Of a stretch of DNA of 64,000 nucleotides, positions 43,971-50,677 are shown piece after piece. Origin of the DNA: CAZCAC01 sp964496575 (GTDB lineage Bacteria; Planctomycetota; UBA1135; GCA-002686595). Made by a program: the position numbers and the translations under genes. The notes beneath the pieces were generated by a model. The model ran no database searches. It saw nothing but the letters and a program-made list of their open reading frames with translations, and was not told the DNA's origin. The DNA lies in contig CAZCAC010000041.1 in assembly GCA_964496575.1 (NCBI GenBank), forward strand, positions 1-64,000. The letters are read 5' to 3'. Numbering within the stretch: position 1 is the stretch's first letter; each line of letters starts with the position of its first letter.

Positions 43971-44653
43971 CTCCCCTCCGCCGTCACCGACAATCGGTAG
44001 CCGACCCCGTGCACGGTGAGCAGATGCACCGGACTGGCCGGGTTCGCCTCGATCTTCTTGCGCAACCGGGCCATGTGCGTGTCCAGGGTGCGCGTGCTGC
44101 GCGCTCCCAGGTTCCAGATCGACTGCAGCAGTGCCTCGCGGGGCACCGCCTGGTCACGCTCCTCGAAGAGCTTGCGCAAGAGCGCCACCTCGGTCTGGGT
44201 CAGGTGCAACTCCCGCTCGCCGTGGCGGACCACGAAGCGGTCGAGGTCGACGTGCCTCTCGCCGAGGAGGAAGCGCGGCGAGCTCTGGTGCTCGGCGAGG
44301 CGCAGTCGAACTCGCGCCAGCAGCTCCCCGAGGGAGAACGGCTTCGTCACGTAGTCCACGGCTCCGAGGTCGAAGCCGCGGATCTTGTCCACCTCCTGAT
44401 CGCGAGCGGAGAGGATGATCACCGGAACCCTGATGCGCTTCTCGCCCAGCTCCTCGAGCACCGCGAACCCGGAGCGGCGGGGCAGCATCAGGTCGAGCAG
44501 TACGAGGTCCGGGGTGTGGCTCATCATGCTGCGCAGGCCCTCCTCGCCGTCGCCGGCGACGACCACCTCGTAGCCCGCGCGCTCCAGGTTGTACTGGAGC
44601 CCGGAAGCGAGGTTCTCGTCGTCTTCGACCAGGAGGATTCGACTCATCGCCAC
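43967..44653 (-). CDS. OmpR/PhoB-family response regulator
   Basis: 228 residues. Receiver domain: acidic pair 'LVEDDENL', phospho-Asp in 'DLVLLDLMLPRRSG' (about residue 53), Thr/Ser in 'VIILSARDQ', Lys in 'VTKPFSLGEL'. The winged-helix domain has 'LTQTEVALLRKLFE', 'SRTRTLDTHMARLRKKIE'-like recognition helix and ends 'LTVHGVGYRLSV'. It sits immediately after the histidine kinase gene (adjacent, no gap). It probably binds the 7-bp repeats at 46480-46508. Confidence 0.94.
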   Translation of the reverse strand: MAMSRILLVEDDENLASGLQYNLERAGYEVVVAGDGEEGLRSMMSHTPDLVLLDLMLPRRSGFAVLEELGEKRIRVPVIILSARDQEVDKIRGFDLGAVDYVTKPFSLGELLARVRLRLAEHQSSPRFLLGERHVDLDRFVVRHGERELHLTQTEVALLRKLFEERDQAVPREALLQSIWNLGARSTRTLDTHMARLRKKIEANPASPVHLLTVHGVGYRLSVTAEGR

Positions 44654-46411
44654 TCAGCTCCTTCGTCCGGGGGTGTCACAGGGGAGGTCCAGGCGGAAGA
44701 CCGCTCCGGGCCCTTCCTGACGAACCACCTGGACCCTTCCATTCAAGGCGGAAGCGCACTGCCGCACCAGGGTCAGGCCGAGTCCGGTGCCGTCGACCTC
44801 GCGGGTGGCTTCCGACCCCAGGCGGACGAAGGGCTCGAAGATGCGCTCGGCCTCCCGCGCGGGAATCCCCGGGCCCTGGTCGCGAACGAACACGGAGAAG
44901 GTCGAGTCCTCGACGCGAGTGATCACCTTCACCGTGCCCTGCCGACTGAACTTGATCGCGTTCTCCAGGAGGCCGCCCACCGCCTGGGCGAAGAGCTCGC
45001 TCGAGCCCCGCAGTTCGGGGCAGTCGTCGAGGATCAGGAGCTCCAGGTCTACACCGCTCTCCCGCGCGCCGGGCAGGTAGTCGGCGACGACGGCGTGCAG
45101 CAGCTCCCCCGGGTCGAAGGAGCCGGACGGGTCGATCGCCTCCCGTCGACCCGCGGCGACGTCGAGCACCTGCTGGATGCGCACGCGCAGGCGCTCCGCC
45201 TCGTCGACGATCATCCGGCTGAAGCGCGGAACCGCGCTCGGGTCACTCTCGCCGTGCTCGAGCAGGGTCTCCGCGCTGAGCGAGATCGTCGCCAGCGGGG
45301 TCTTCAGCTCGTGCGTGACCGCGTAGAGGAAGTCGTTCTGGAACTGCCGCGGAGCGAGTCGGCGGCGGCGGACGAGAGTGACGACGAGCCAGGCGATCGT
45401 CGCCAGGAGCAGTGCGACCGCGAAGCCGACGATCCACCCGCTCTCGAGGCGAGCGGAACGTCCGGCGGCCTCGAGCTCCGAGAGGGAGCGCTCCCCCAGC
45501 ACGAGGACTCCCTCGGGCAACGGCGCGGGGAGCGTGATTCCCGGGCCCTTCGCGTTCCGCTGCCAGCGAGCCGTAGCGATTCCGGGCAAGAGGTGCTCGA
45601 GCAGCTCGACGGCCGGGCCGTGCACGAGGGTATGGCGGTCCTCCCGGGAAACGACGAAGGCCAGCTCGTCGCTGCGTGTCCCGGCCGACGGCCGGAGCCG
45701 ATCCGTCTCGTCGGCGGCGAGCAGCTCGTCCAGGAGCCGCAGGGAGCGGGCGGACGAGCGCTCGAGCTCGTCGTGATCCAGCAGCTGCTCGGCCAGGAAC
45801 GCGCGCTCGCCGGGGTCGACCGTGGTGAAACCCGTCTCGAGCTCGGCGAGGAATGCGCGCCTCGCGTCGGAATCGATCCGGGCCAGCTCGAACAGCGCGC
45901 GAAACCGTTCCGTCTCCGGTGAATCGTCCAGCGCCAGGGCCCGCCCCAGGAGCTCGGGTGCCGCGTCGGCGTCGAGGCGCGCGAGGTGACGCAGGCCGCG
46001 CACCCGGTCCGCCGGGGAGGCAGTGCTCTCTTCGGTCAACTCGCGCAACGCGCGCCTGACATCCGCCGCATCTCGGCCCGCGACGAGCGATCGTTCGATC
46101 TCGAGCAGGGCCAGGGAGCGCGGCTCTGGAGGGGCGTTCCGGTAGAGCACCGTGTCGATCGTCCACCCCGAGGGAAGCGTCTCCAGGGCGAGCTCTCGAC
46201 TTCCCGCCAGCCAGGCCGACAGCTCCCGCCCCGCCCGGGTCGTCTCTCGCTCGAGCTGAAGTTCGAGCTCCGCCCGGCGCGAGTCGACGGCCTGACGATC
46301 GCGATCGAGCGCCCACGCGCCACCGGCGGCCGAGGTGACGAGGGCGAAGAGGGAGAGCAGCCCGACCGCGACCCAGAGCAGGAGTTCGGGGTACGGGACT
46401 CTGCTGTTCAT
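44654..46411 (-). CDS. Sensor histidine kinase
   Basis: 585 residues. Membrane helix at about 10-32, an extracytoplasmic sensor of about 300 residues made of helices (with 'AELLGRALALDDSPETERFRALFEL'-like repeats), a second membrane helix at about 335-357, then HisKA ('FLYAVTHELKTPLATISL', phospho-His about 372) and HATPase (N box 'LLENAIKFSR', 'VRDQGPGIP', 'GTGLGLTLV'). The sensor is large and helical, not a PAS/HAMP type. First gene of the kinase-regulator-unknown operon. Confidence 0.93.
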   Translation of the reverse strand: MNSRVPYPELLLWVAVGLLSLFALVTSAAGGAWALDRDRQAVDSRRAELELQLERETTRAGRELSAWLAGSRELALETLPSGWTIDTVLYRNAPPEPRSLALLEIERSLVAGRDAADVRRALRELTEESTASPADRVRGLRHLARLDADAAPELLGRALALDDSPETERFRALFELARIDSDARRAFLAELETGFTTVDPGERAFLAEQLLDHDELERSSARSLRLLDELLAADETDRLRPSAGTRSDELAFVVSREDRHTLVHGPAVELLEHLLPGIATARWQRNAKGPGITLPAPLPEGVLVLGERSLSELEAAGRSARLESGWIVGFAVALLLATIAWLVVTLVRRRRLAPRQFQNDFLYAVTHELKTPLATISLSAETLLEHGESDPSAVPRFSRMIVDEAERLRVRIQQVLDVAAGRREAIDPSGSFDPGELLHAVVADYLPGARESGVDLELLILDDCPELRGSSELFAQAVGGLLENAIKFSRQGTVKVITRVEDSTFSVFVRDQGPGIPAREAERIFEPFVRLGSEATREVDGTGLGLTLVRQCASALNGRVQVVRQEGPGAVFRLDLPCDTPGRRS

Positions 46412-46466
46412 CGGTAGGACCTCGTCGCCCGAGGCACCCTCCAGCGTAGCCGACCGGGTCCGACGG

Positions 46467-46508
46467 GTGACGAGGGCCGCTGTGACAGTATCGTCACATC
46501 ATCGTCAC
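46467..46508. promoter_or_regulatory. Response-regulator binding sites: TCGTCAC direct repeats (pho-box-like)
   Basis: In the 161-nt divergent spacer, TCGTCAC occurs at 46491-46497 and again at 46502-46508, separated by 4 nt (11-bp period). A related CTGTGAC lies one more period upstream (46480-46486), and a reverse-strand copy of TCGTCAC at 46467-46473. Two 7-mers spaced by 4 nt is the classical PhoB/OmpR-family layout. The site could control both the kinase operon and the gene at 46573. Confidence 0.65.
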
Positions 46509-46572
46509 CTGGGCGCGAGAGGAGAGCCCTAGAGTCGAATTTCCCCCGACAAAGAAGCCTCAGGAGCAACTC

Positions 46573-47205
46573 ATGAACCGAATCGCCAAGCACACTCTGT
46601 TCGTCGCCCTCGCCTCGATCGCCTGCCTCGCCTGGGCCCACCCTCTGCCCGGGGCGCCCGAACCGGGCGCGGCGACGATGACGAAGAAGGCGACCCTCTA
46701 CGCGGAGGACTTCCTCCGCCAGACCGTCTCGCTCGCCACCGGGGAGTACGGCCGTGCCATTCACGATCACCGGGTGGTCAACGTCGACAGCGAGCTCGAC
46801 TTCGGCACCTACTACGCGAACCAGCTCCTCGCCGGGGTCCAGGGGGCGCAGGTCGGCAGCCTCTACGATCTGGGCACCTCCGAGGATCTTGCCGCGCGCT
46901 ACGGTTACCAGGAGACGGTTGGCGGCGGTCAGGGTTTCGCCTCGATCCACTTCGACAACGGGCAGCTGGTGATCCTCGAGGACTACGCGGATCAGACCTA
47001 CCAGTTCTTCGTCGAGGGCTCGCGCTTCCTCCACTCCGCCACGCCGTCCCACTCCCGACCGATCGACGTGTACGAAGGGCACATCTATCTGGCGCGAATC
47101 CAGGATCTCTACGACCCGGACTTCCTGCGCTTCGCCAAGTTGCTCGTCACCGACCACCAGGCGCCCGACCAGGTGACCGTCGTCTGGCAGGAGATCCTTC
47201 CCTGA
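46573..47205 (+). CDS. Secreted protein of unknown function, probable target of the two-component system
   Basis: 210 residues; AGGAG 7 nt before ATG 46573. Signal peptide cut near LAWAHP. The mature part is rich in aromatic residues and Asp ('ELDFGTYYANQLLAGVQG', 'GFASIHFDNGQLVILEDYADQ', 'IDVYEGHIYLARIQDLYDPD'), probably a compact beta domain; no family recognised. It is divergent from the histidine kinase and is preceded by the TCGTCAC repeats, so it may be part of the same response. Confidence 0.65.
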   Translation: MNRIAKHTLFVALASIACLAWAHPLPGAPEPGAATMTKKATLYAEDFLRQTVSLATGEYGRAIHDHRVVNVDSELDFGTYYANQLLAGVQGAQVGSLYDLGTSEDLAARYGYQETVGGGQGFASIHFDNGQLVILEDYADQTYQFFVEGSRFLHSATPSHSRPIDVYEGHIYLARIQDLYDPDFLRFAKLLVTDHQAPDQVTVVWQEILP

Positions 47206-47227
47206 GTGCTCTAGCCTTACCCGAGGA

Positions 47228-47965
47228 TCAAGCCGCGAACAGGCGGTGGTAGTACCCCTTTCGATAGCGGCGGACGATCGACAGCACGTCCAGCCCGTAG
47301 CGGATCGGGTTGAGATTCGAAACCTCGTCGGCGTAGATCGTCGGGATCGCCACCTCGCGGATGCGAAGACCGAGGATCTTGGCGGCGAGGATCATCTCCA
47401 GGTCGAAGTCGAACGAATCGCTCAGACCCTCGATCGGCACCGCCTCGATCAGGCGGCGGGAGTAGACCATGTAGCCGCTGTGATACTCCGCCATCTTCAT
47501 GCCGAAGACGAGGTTCTCGAGCGCGGTCAGGCCCTTGTTGGCGACGTACTTGTACAGCGGCATCCCCCCTTCGAGTGCGCCGCCGCCCAGCATCCGCGAA
47601 CCCTGCACCAGCTCCGCCTCGTCGGCGTCGAACAGCCTGAGGATCTCCGGGATGCACTCCGGCGAGTACTGGCCGTCCGCGTGGACCACGATCATCACCT
47701 CGGCGCCCGCGTCCATCGCGTGGCGCAGGAGCGTCTTCTGGGCCGCTCCGTAGCCGCGGTTCACCTCGTGCCGCAACACGGTGAGCTTCGGCTCCGCCGC
47801 GGCGATCTCGTTCAACACCTCGAAGGTGTGATCACCGCTGCCGTCGTCGACCGCCACGTACCCGGTGATCCGGTCGCGAACCCCGTCGGGAAAGCGCTGA
47901 TAGACGCTCTCCAGGGTGCTCTCGGCGTTGTAGGCGGGAGTGAGGACGTGGACCGGCCCGCTCAT
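47228..47965 (-). CDS. Family 2 glycosyltransferase (polyprenyl-phosphate sugar transferase-like)
   Basis: 245 residues, GT-A fold: 'VLTPAYNAESTL', 'GYVAVDDGSGDHTF', 'NRGYGAAQKTLLRHA', 'MIVVHADGQYSPE' (DxD equivalent ADGQ), 'EYHSGYMVYSRRL', and 'FDFDLEMILAAK'. No C-terminal membrane helices, unlike ArnC/DPM3. It starts 4 nt after the ArnA-like dehydrogenase gene, so the two probably act on the same sugar. Confidence 0.85.
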   Translation of the reverse strand: MSGPVHVLTPAYNAESTLESVYQRFPDGVRDRITGYVAVDDGSGDHTFEVLNEIAAAEPKLTVLRHEVNRGYGAAQKTLLRHAMDAGAEVMIVVHADGQYSPECIPEILRLFDADEAELVQGSRMLGGGALEGGMPLYKYVANKGLTALENLVFGMKMAEYHSGYMVYSRRLIEAVPIEGLSDSFDFDLEMILAAKILGLRIREVAIPTIYADEVSNLNPIRYGLDVLSIVRRYRKGYYHRLFAA

Positions 47966-47969
47966 CGGC

Positions 47970-49085
47970 TCAGGAGGCGGCCCGGTGACGCTCCACGTAG
48001 TAGCCGATGCTCTCCTCGAGCATCGTGCGCAGATCGTACCGGGGCTCGTATCCGAGGAGGTCGAACGCCTTGGAGAGGTCGGGGATCCGACGGTCGGAGT
48101 CCTCGTAGCCCTCGCCGTAGAACTCCTCGCTGCTCACCTCGACCAGCTCGGGAAGAGGATCGCCGGGGCAGTGGAACTGCTCGGCGTACACCGACCGCAT
48201 CTCCTCGGCCAGCTGGCGGATCGAGACCTCGTTGCCGAGGGTCCCGATGTTGAAGATCTGACGGTCGCACACGCCCCCGGGATTCTGGACGATCCGGTAG
48301 ATGCAGTCGATGGCGTCCAGGATGTAGGTGTAGCTGCGACGGTGGGTGCCACCATCGACCAGCTGCATCGGCTGGCCGGTGAGCAGCGACTCCATGAAGT
48401 ACGAGAAGACGCGCGGAATGCCGCGATCGTTCTCGCTGGGCAGGTAGTCGATCTTCGGACCGATGAAGTTGAACGGACGGATGACCGTGTAGTTGAGTCC
48501 CTCTTCCAGACCGTACGCGTGCAGTACACGCTCCAGGAGTTGCTTGGCGCAGGAGTAGATCCACCGGTGCTTGCCGACCGGACCGAGGATGAAGTCCGAC
48601 TCCTCTTCGTTGAAGGTCGCGTACGCGGGGTTGTCGGGGTCGGCGAGCTTGTCCCCGACGACGCTCACCACCGTCTTGCCGTAGACCTCGCTCGAGGAGA
48701 ACTGGATCAGGCGCTTCTGGTGCTCGACGCACTCCTCGACGATCCGGAGGTTGTCGGTGAAGTTGAGGCGGAAGACCTCGAGCGGCATCTTGACGTACAG
48801 CCCGGGGTTGGCGTACGCGACCAGGTCGATGACCACGTCGGCCTGGCGGGTCAGCTCGCCCAGATCCAGTTGCGGGTCGCGAATGCTCTTCTCGATGAAG
48901 GTCAGCCGCGGATGCTGCAGGGTCTCGGTCAGCTTGTCGGAGTGGATGTCGACGCTGACCACCTCGTGTCCCTCAGCGAGCAGGCGCTCGGTCAGGTGGG
49001 CACCGATGAAGCCGCCGCCGCCCAGGGCGAGGATCCTGGCCTGCTTCGTATCTCTGGAGCTCTGGAGTAGGTCGAGTGCTGACAT
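47970..49085 (-). CDS. NAD-dependent epimerase/dehydratase, ArnA-dehydrogenase/UDP-xylose synthase-like
   Basis: 371 residues from ATG 49085 (GGAG 5 nt upstream). Extended SDR: 'ALGGGGFIGAHLTERLL', 'SSSEVYGK', catalytic Tyr-Lys in 'IYSCAKQLLERVLHAYG', and the very ArnA-like 'RPFNFIGPKIDYLP', 'RSYTYILDAIDCIYRI', 'FNIGTLGNEVSI'. ArnA-type enzymes oxidise and decarboxylate UDP-glucuronate to a UDP-4-keto-pentose. The product here may feed the next gene's transferase. Confidence 0.85.
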   Translation of the reverse strand: MSALDLLQSSRDTKQARILALGGGGFIGAHLTERLLAEGHEVVSVDIHSDKLTETLQHPRLTFIEKSIRDPQLDLGELTRQADVVIDLVAYANPGLYVKMPLEVFRLNFTDNLRIVEECVEHQKRLIQFSSSEVYGKTVVSVVGDKLADPDNPAYATFNEEESDFILGPVGKHRWIYSCAKQLLERVLHAYGLEEGLNYTVIRPFNFIGPKIDYLPSENDRGIPRVFSYFMESLLTGQPMQLVDGGTHRRSYTYILDAIDCIYRIVQNPGGVCDRQIFNIGTLGNEVSIRQLAEEMRSVYAEQFHCPGDPLPELVEVSSEEFYGEGYEDSDRRIPDLSKAFDLLGYEPRYDLRTMLEESIGYYVERHRAAS

Positions 49086-49212
49086 AGGACTCCGGGACAC
49101 CGGAGGGGAAGGGAAGGCGCAATGGTCGATCCAGTCTTTCGGCCATCAGAATGGGGAATCCCGACCCCTATCACCCAATCGTCCCGCCGCTGGTCACCCT
49201 GAACAGGGCGAC

Positions 49213-49244
49213 AAAAACGCCCACCTCGCCCCCTCCGGCGGGGG
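49213..49244 (-). terminator. Probable terminator after the DUF2089 gene
   Basis: Minus strand, 5 nt after the stop: CCCCC-GCCGGA-GGGGG hairpin (49229-49244), then 11 nt and TTTTT (49213-49217). The T-run itself lies in the loop of a second small hairpin (GGGCG/CGCCC). The spacing from stem to T-run is longer than ideal. Confidence 0.4.
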
Positions 49245-49249
49245 TTGAC

Positions 49250-49615
49250 TCAGCCCTCGCCGCGCAGCAGTCGCTCCGCCTCGTCGACGTCGATCTCGCC
49301 CGCCTTCAGCCGGGCCAGCACGGAGATGGGTTCGGGGGGCTCCGGCTCGTCCTTGATGAGGCGGAACACCTCGTCGACGCGCTGGCGGACCGTCGGGTAG
49401 GAGACCCCCAGCCGCCGCTGCACCTCCTTGAGATTGCCGCGGGCGGCGAGGAACAGGTCGAAGATGCGGCGCGACTCCCCCTCCAGCGAGCAGACGGGGC
49501 AGGTGTCGAAGTCGCCGCGGACCTGGGCCTCGCAGCTCGGGCACTCGAGCTGGACGACGCGCAGCTTGCTGGCGCAGGAGGGGCACCGCGGGGGGAGGGC
49601 TCGTTCACTGGACAC
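49250..49615 (-). CDS. DUF2089-family zinc-ribbon/HTH regulator with SHOCT-like tail
   Basis: 121 residues from GTG 49615. Zinc ribbon cysteines 'CPSC', 'CPSC' and 'CPVC', then a helix-turn-helix 'FLAARGNLKEVQRRLGVSYPTVRQRVDEVFRLI' (about residues 55-87) as in DUF2089 proteins. The last part 'ARLKAGEIDVDEAERLLRG' repeats the N-terminal motif of its neighbour (49605-50555). It overlaps the neighbour's stop by 11 nt, so they are coupled. I infer an autoregulator of the pair. Confidence 0.8.
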   Translation of the reverse strand: MSSERALPPRCPSCASKLRVVQLECPSCEAQVRGDFDTCPVCSLEGESRRIFDLFLAARGNLKEVQRRLGVSYPTVRQRVDEVFRLIKDEPEPPEPISVLARLKAGEIDVDEAERLLRGEG

Positions 49616-50555
49616 CGTTCGACCTCCGGATCTCGATGTTGCCACCCATCGTCTTGCAGAGCAGGGAGGCGAAGGCCTCTCCTTCGCCCAGCTGGAGCTG
49701 CGCCACCTGCCGGCCGAGGCGGCCGCTCTTCTCGATCGAGCCGAGGGTCTCGTCGACGGCGATCGAGCCCCCGAGCGCGATCGCCTCGGTGCGGGTGCCC
49801 CAGGTCCCCTCCTCGACGTCGACGCGGATGTTGCCGCCCATCGTCTTCGCCTCGCACTCGTCGGAGCACTCGGCGCGCAGGAGGACGCGGATGTTGCCAC
49901 CCATCGTCTTGACCTTGAAGCCGCGCTTCAGATCGGCGAGGCGTAGGTCCCCGCCGGTCGATTTGACCTGGAGCGGGCAGCGGAGCCCCGACAGGTCGGC
50001 GTCGCCGCCGAGGGCGTGGACGAAGACGCCGGCGACCGCGGGGGGCACGGTGACCTTCAGGAAGCCGCCGGCCCAGCGGATCACCGGTCCGCTGGAGCTC
50101 TTCAGGAGGCGCAGGTTGGAGGCGAGGTCGCCTTCCACCTGGCACCCGGGGCCGTCGCCGCCGACGAGGACGAGGTCCCCACCGCCGGGGCCGCCGTCGC
50201 GGTCGTTGCGCAGGAAGAGCTTGGCGCCCTCCTCGACCTCGAAGACGCCGTCCTCGGAGGAGAGCGGTGGTAGCTGCTCGGCGTCGAGCTCGCCGGGAAA
50301 GGGGCGCTCCTTCTGGAACTCCCCGCTGATCTCGCCGGCGATGCGCCCGATCATCGGCCCGATGCCGGCCACGGTCTGCTTGACCGAGGTGAGGGCGTCG
50401 TGGATCGCCTGCTGCTTGCGGCCCGCCGCAGGTCGCTCTTCCAGCTCGCGCCGGTGCCGCCCGTCCTCGAGGGCGATCAGGAGCCGTTCGGCTCCGTCCA
50501 CGTCGATTTGCCCTTCGGAGAGCATCTGCAGGATCTCCTGTCGTTCGTCGCTCAT
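49605..50555 (-). CDS. YvlB/DUF4097-like beta-helix protein
   Basis: 316 residues; AGGAGG 8 nt before ATG 50555. The N-terminus is 'MLSEGQIDVDGAERLLIAL', the SHOCT/YvlB-like motif. Residues about 100-316 are a beta-helix of DUF4097 type with three spaced KTMGGNI rungs ('KTMGGNIRV', 'KTMGGNIRVDV', 'KTMGGNIEI') and related 'STGGDLRL' and 'ALGGSIAV'. No signal peptide. In Bacillus such proteins belong to envelope-stress operons; the role here is unknown. Confidence 0.8.
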   Translation of the reverse strand: MSDERQEILQMLSEGQIDVDGAERLLIALEDGRHRRELEERPAAGRKQQAIHDALTSVKQTVAGIGPMIGRIAGEISGEFQKERPFPGELDAEQLPPLSSEDGVFEVEEGAKLFLRNDRDGGPGGGDLVLVGGDGPGCQVEGDLASNLRLLKSSSGPVIRWAGGFLKVTVPPAVAGVFVHALGGDADLSGLRCPLQVKSTGGDLRLADLKRGFKVKTMGGNIRVLLRAECSDECEAKTMGGNIRVDVEEGTWGTRTEAIALGGSIAVDETLGSIEKSGRLGRQVAQLQLGEGEAFASLLCKTMGGNIEIRRSNGVQ

Positions 50556-50602
50556 GTTCTGGTCCTCCTGTGGGGAGGATAGCGACGATGGGGGCGATTA
50601 TG

Positions 50603-50658
50603 TTTACAAATTGGCAGATGTGATTGCTATTTTACAAACCACAGCTGCCAATCTGTGG
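50603..50658 (-). promoter_or_regulatory. Hairpin with loop-tail complementarity and two TTTGTAAA boxes
   Basis: Between the STAND gene stop (50678) and the start at 50555. On the minus strand CCACAG/CTGTGG form a 6-bp stem (50639-50658), followed by TTTGTAAAAT, so it could be the STAND gene's terminator. Its 8-nt loop ATTGGCAG is perfectly complementary to CTGCCAAT further on (50610-50617), allowing a pseudoknot. TTTGTAAA occurs twice (50631-50638 and 50603-50610), 28 bp apart; the stretch is AT-rich and probably also carries the promoter of the gene at 50555. Confidence 0.45.
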
Positions 50659-50677
50659 CAGGAATTGCCTCACCTGG

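Noticed and set aside
44009..45922. Long plus-strand frame opposite the two-component genes
   Set aside because: Antisense shadow of a clear histidine kinase and response regulator.
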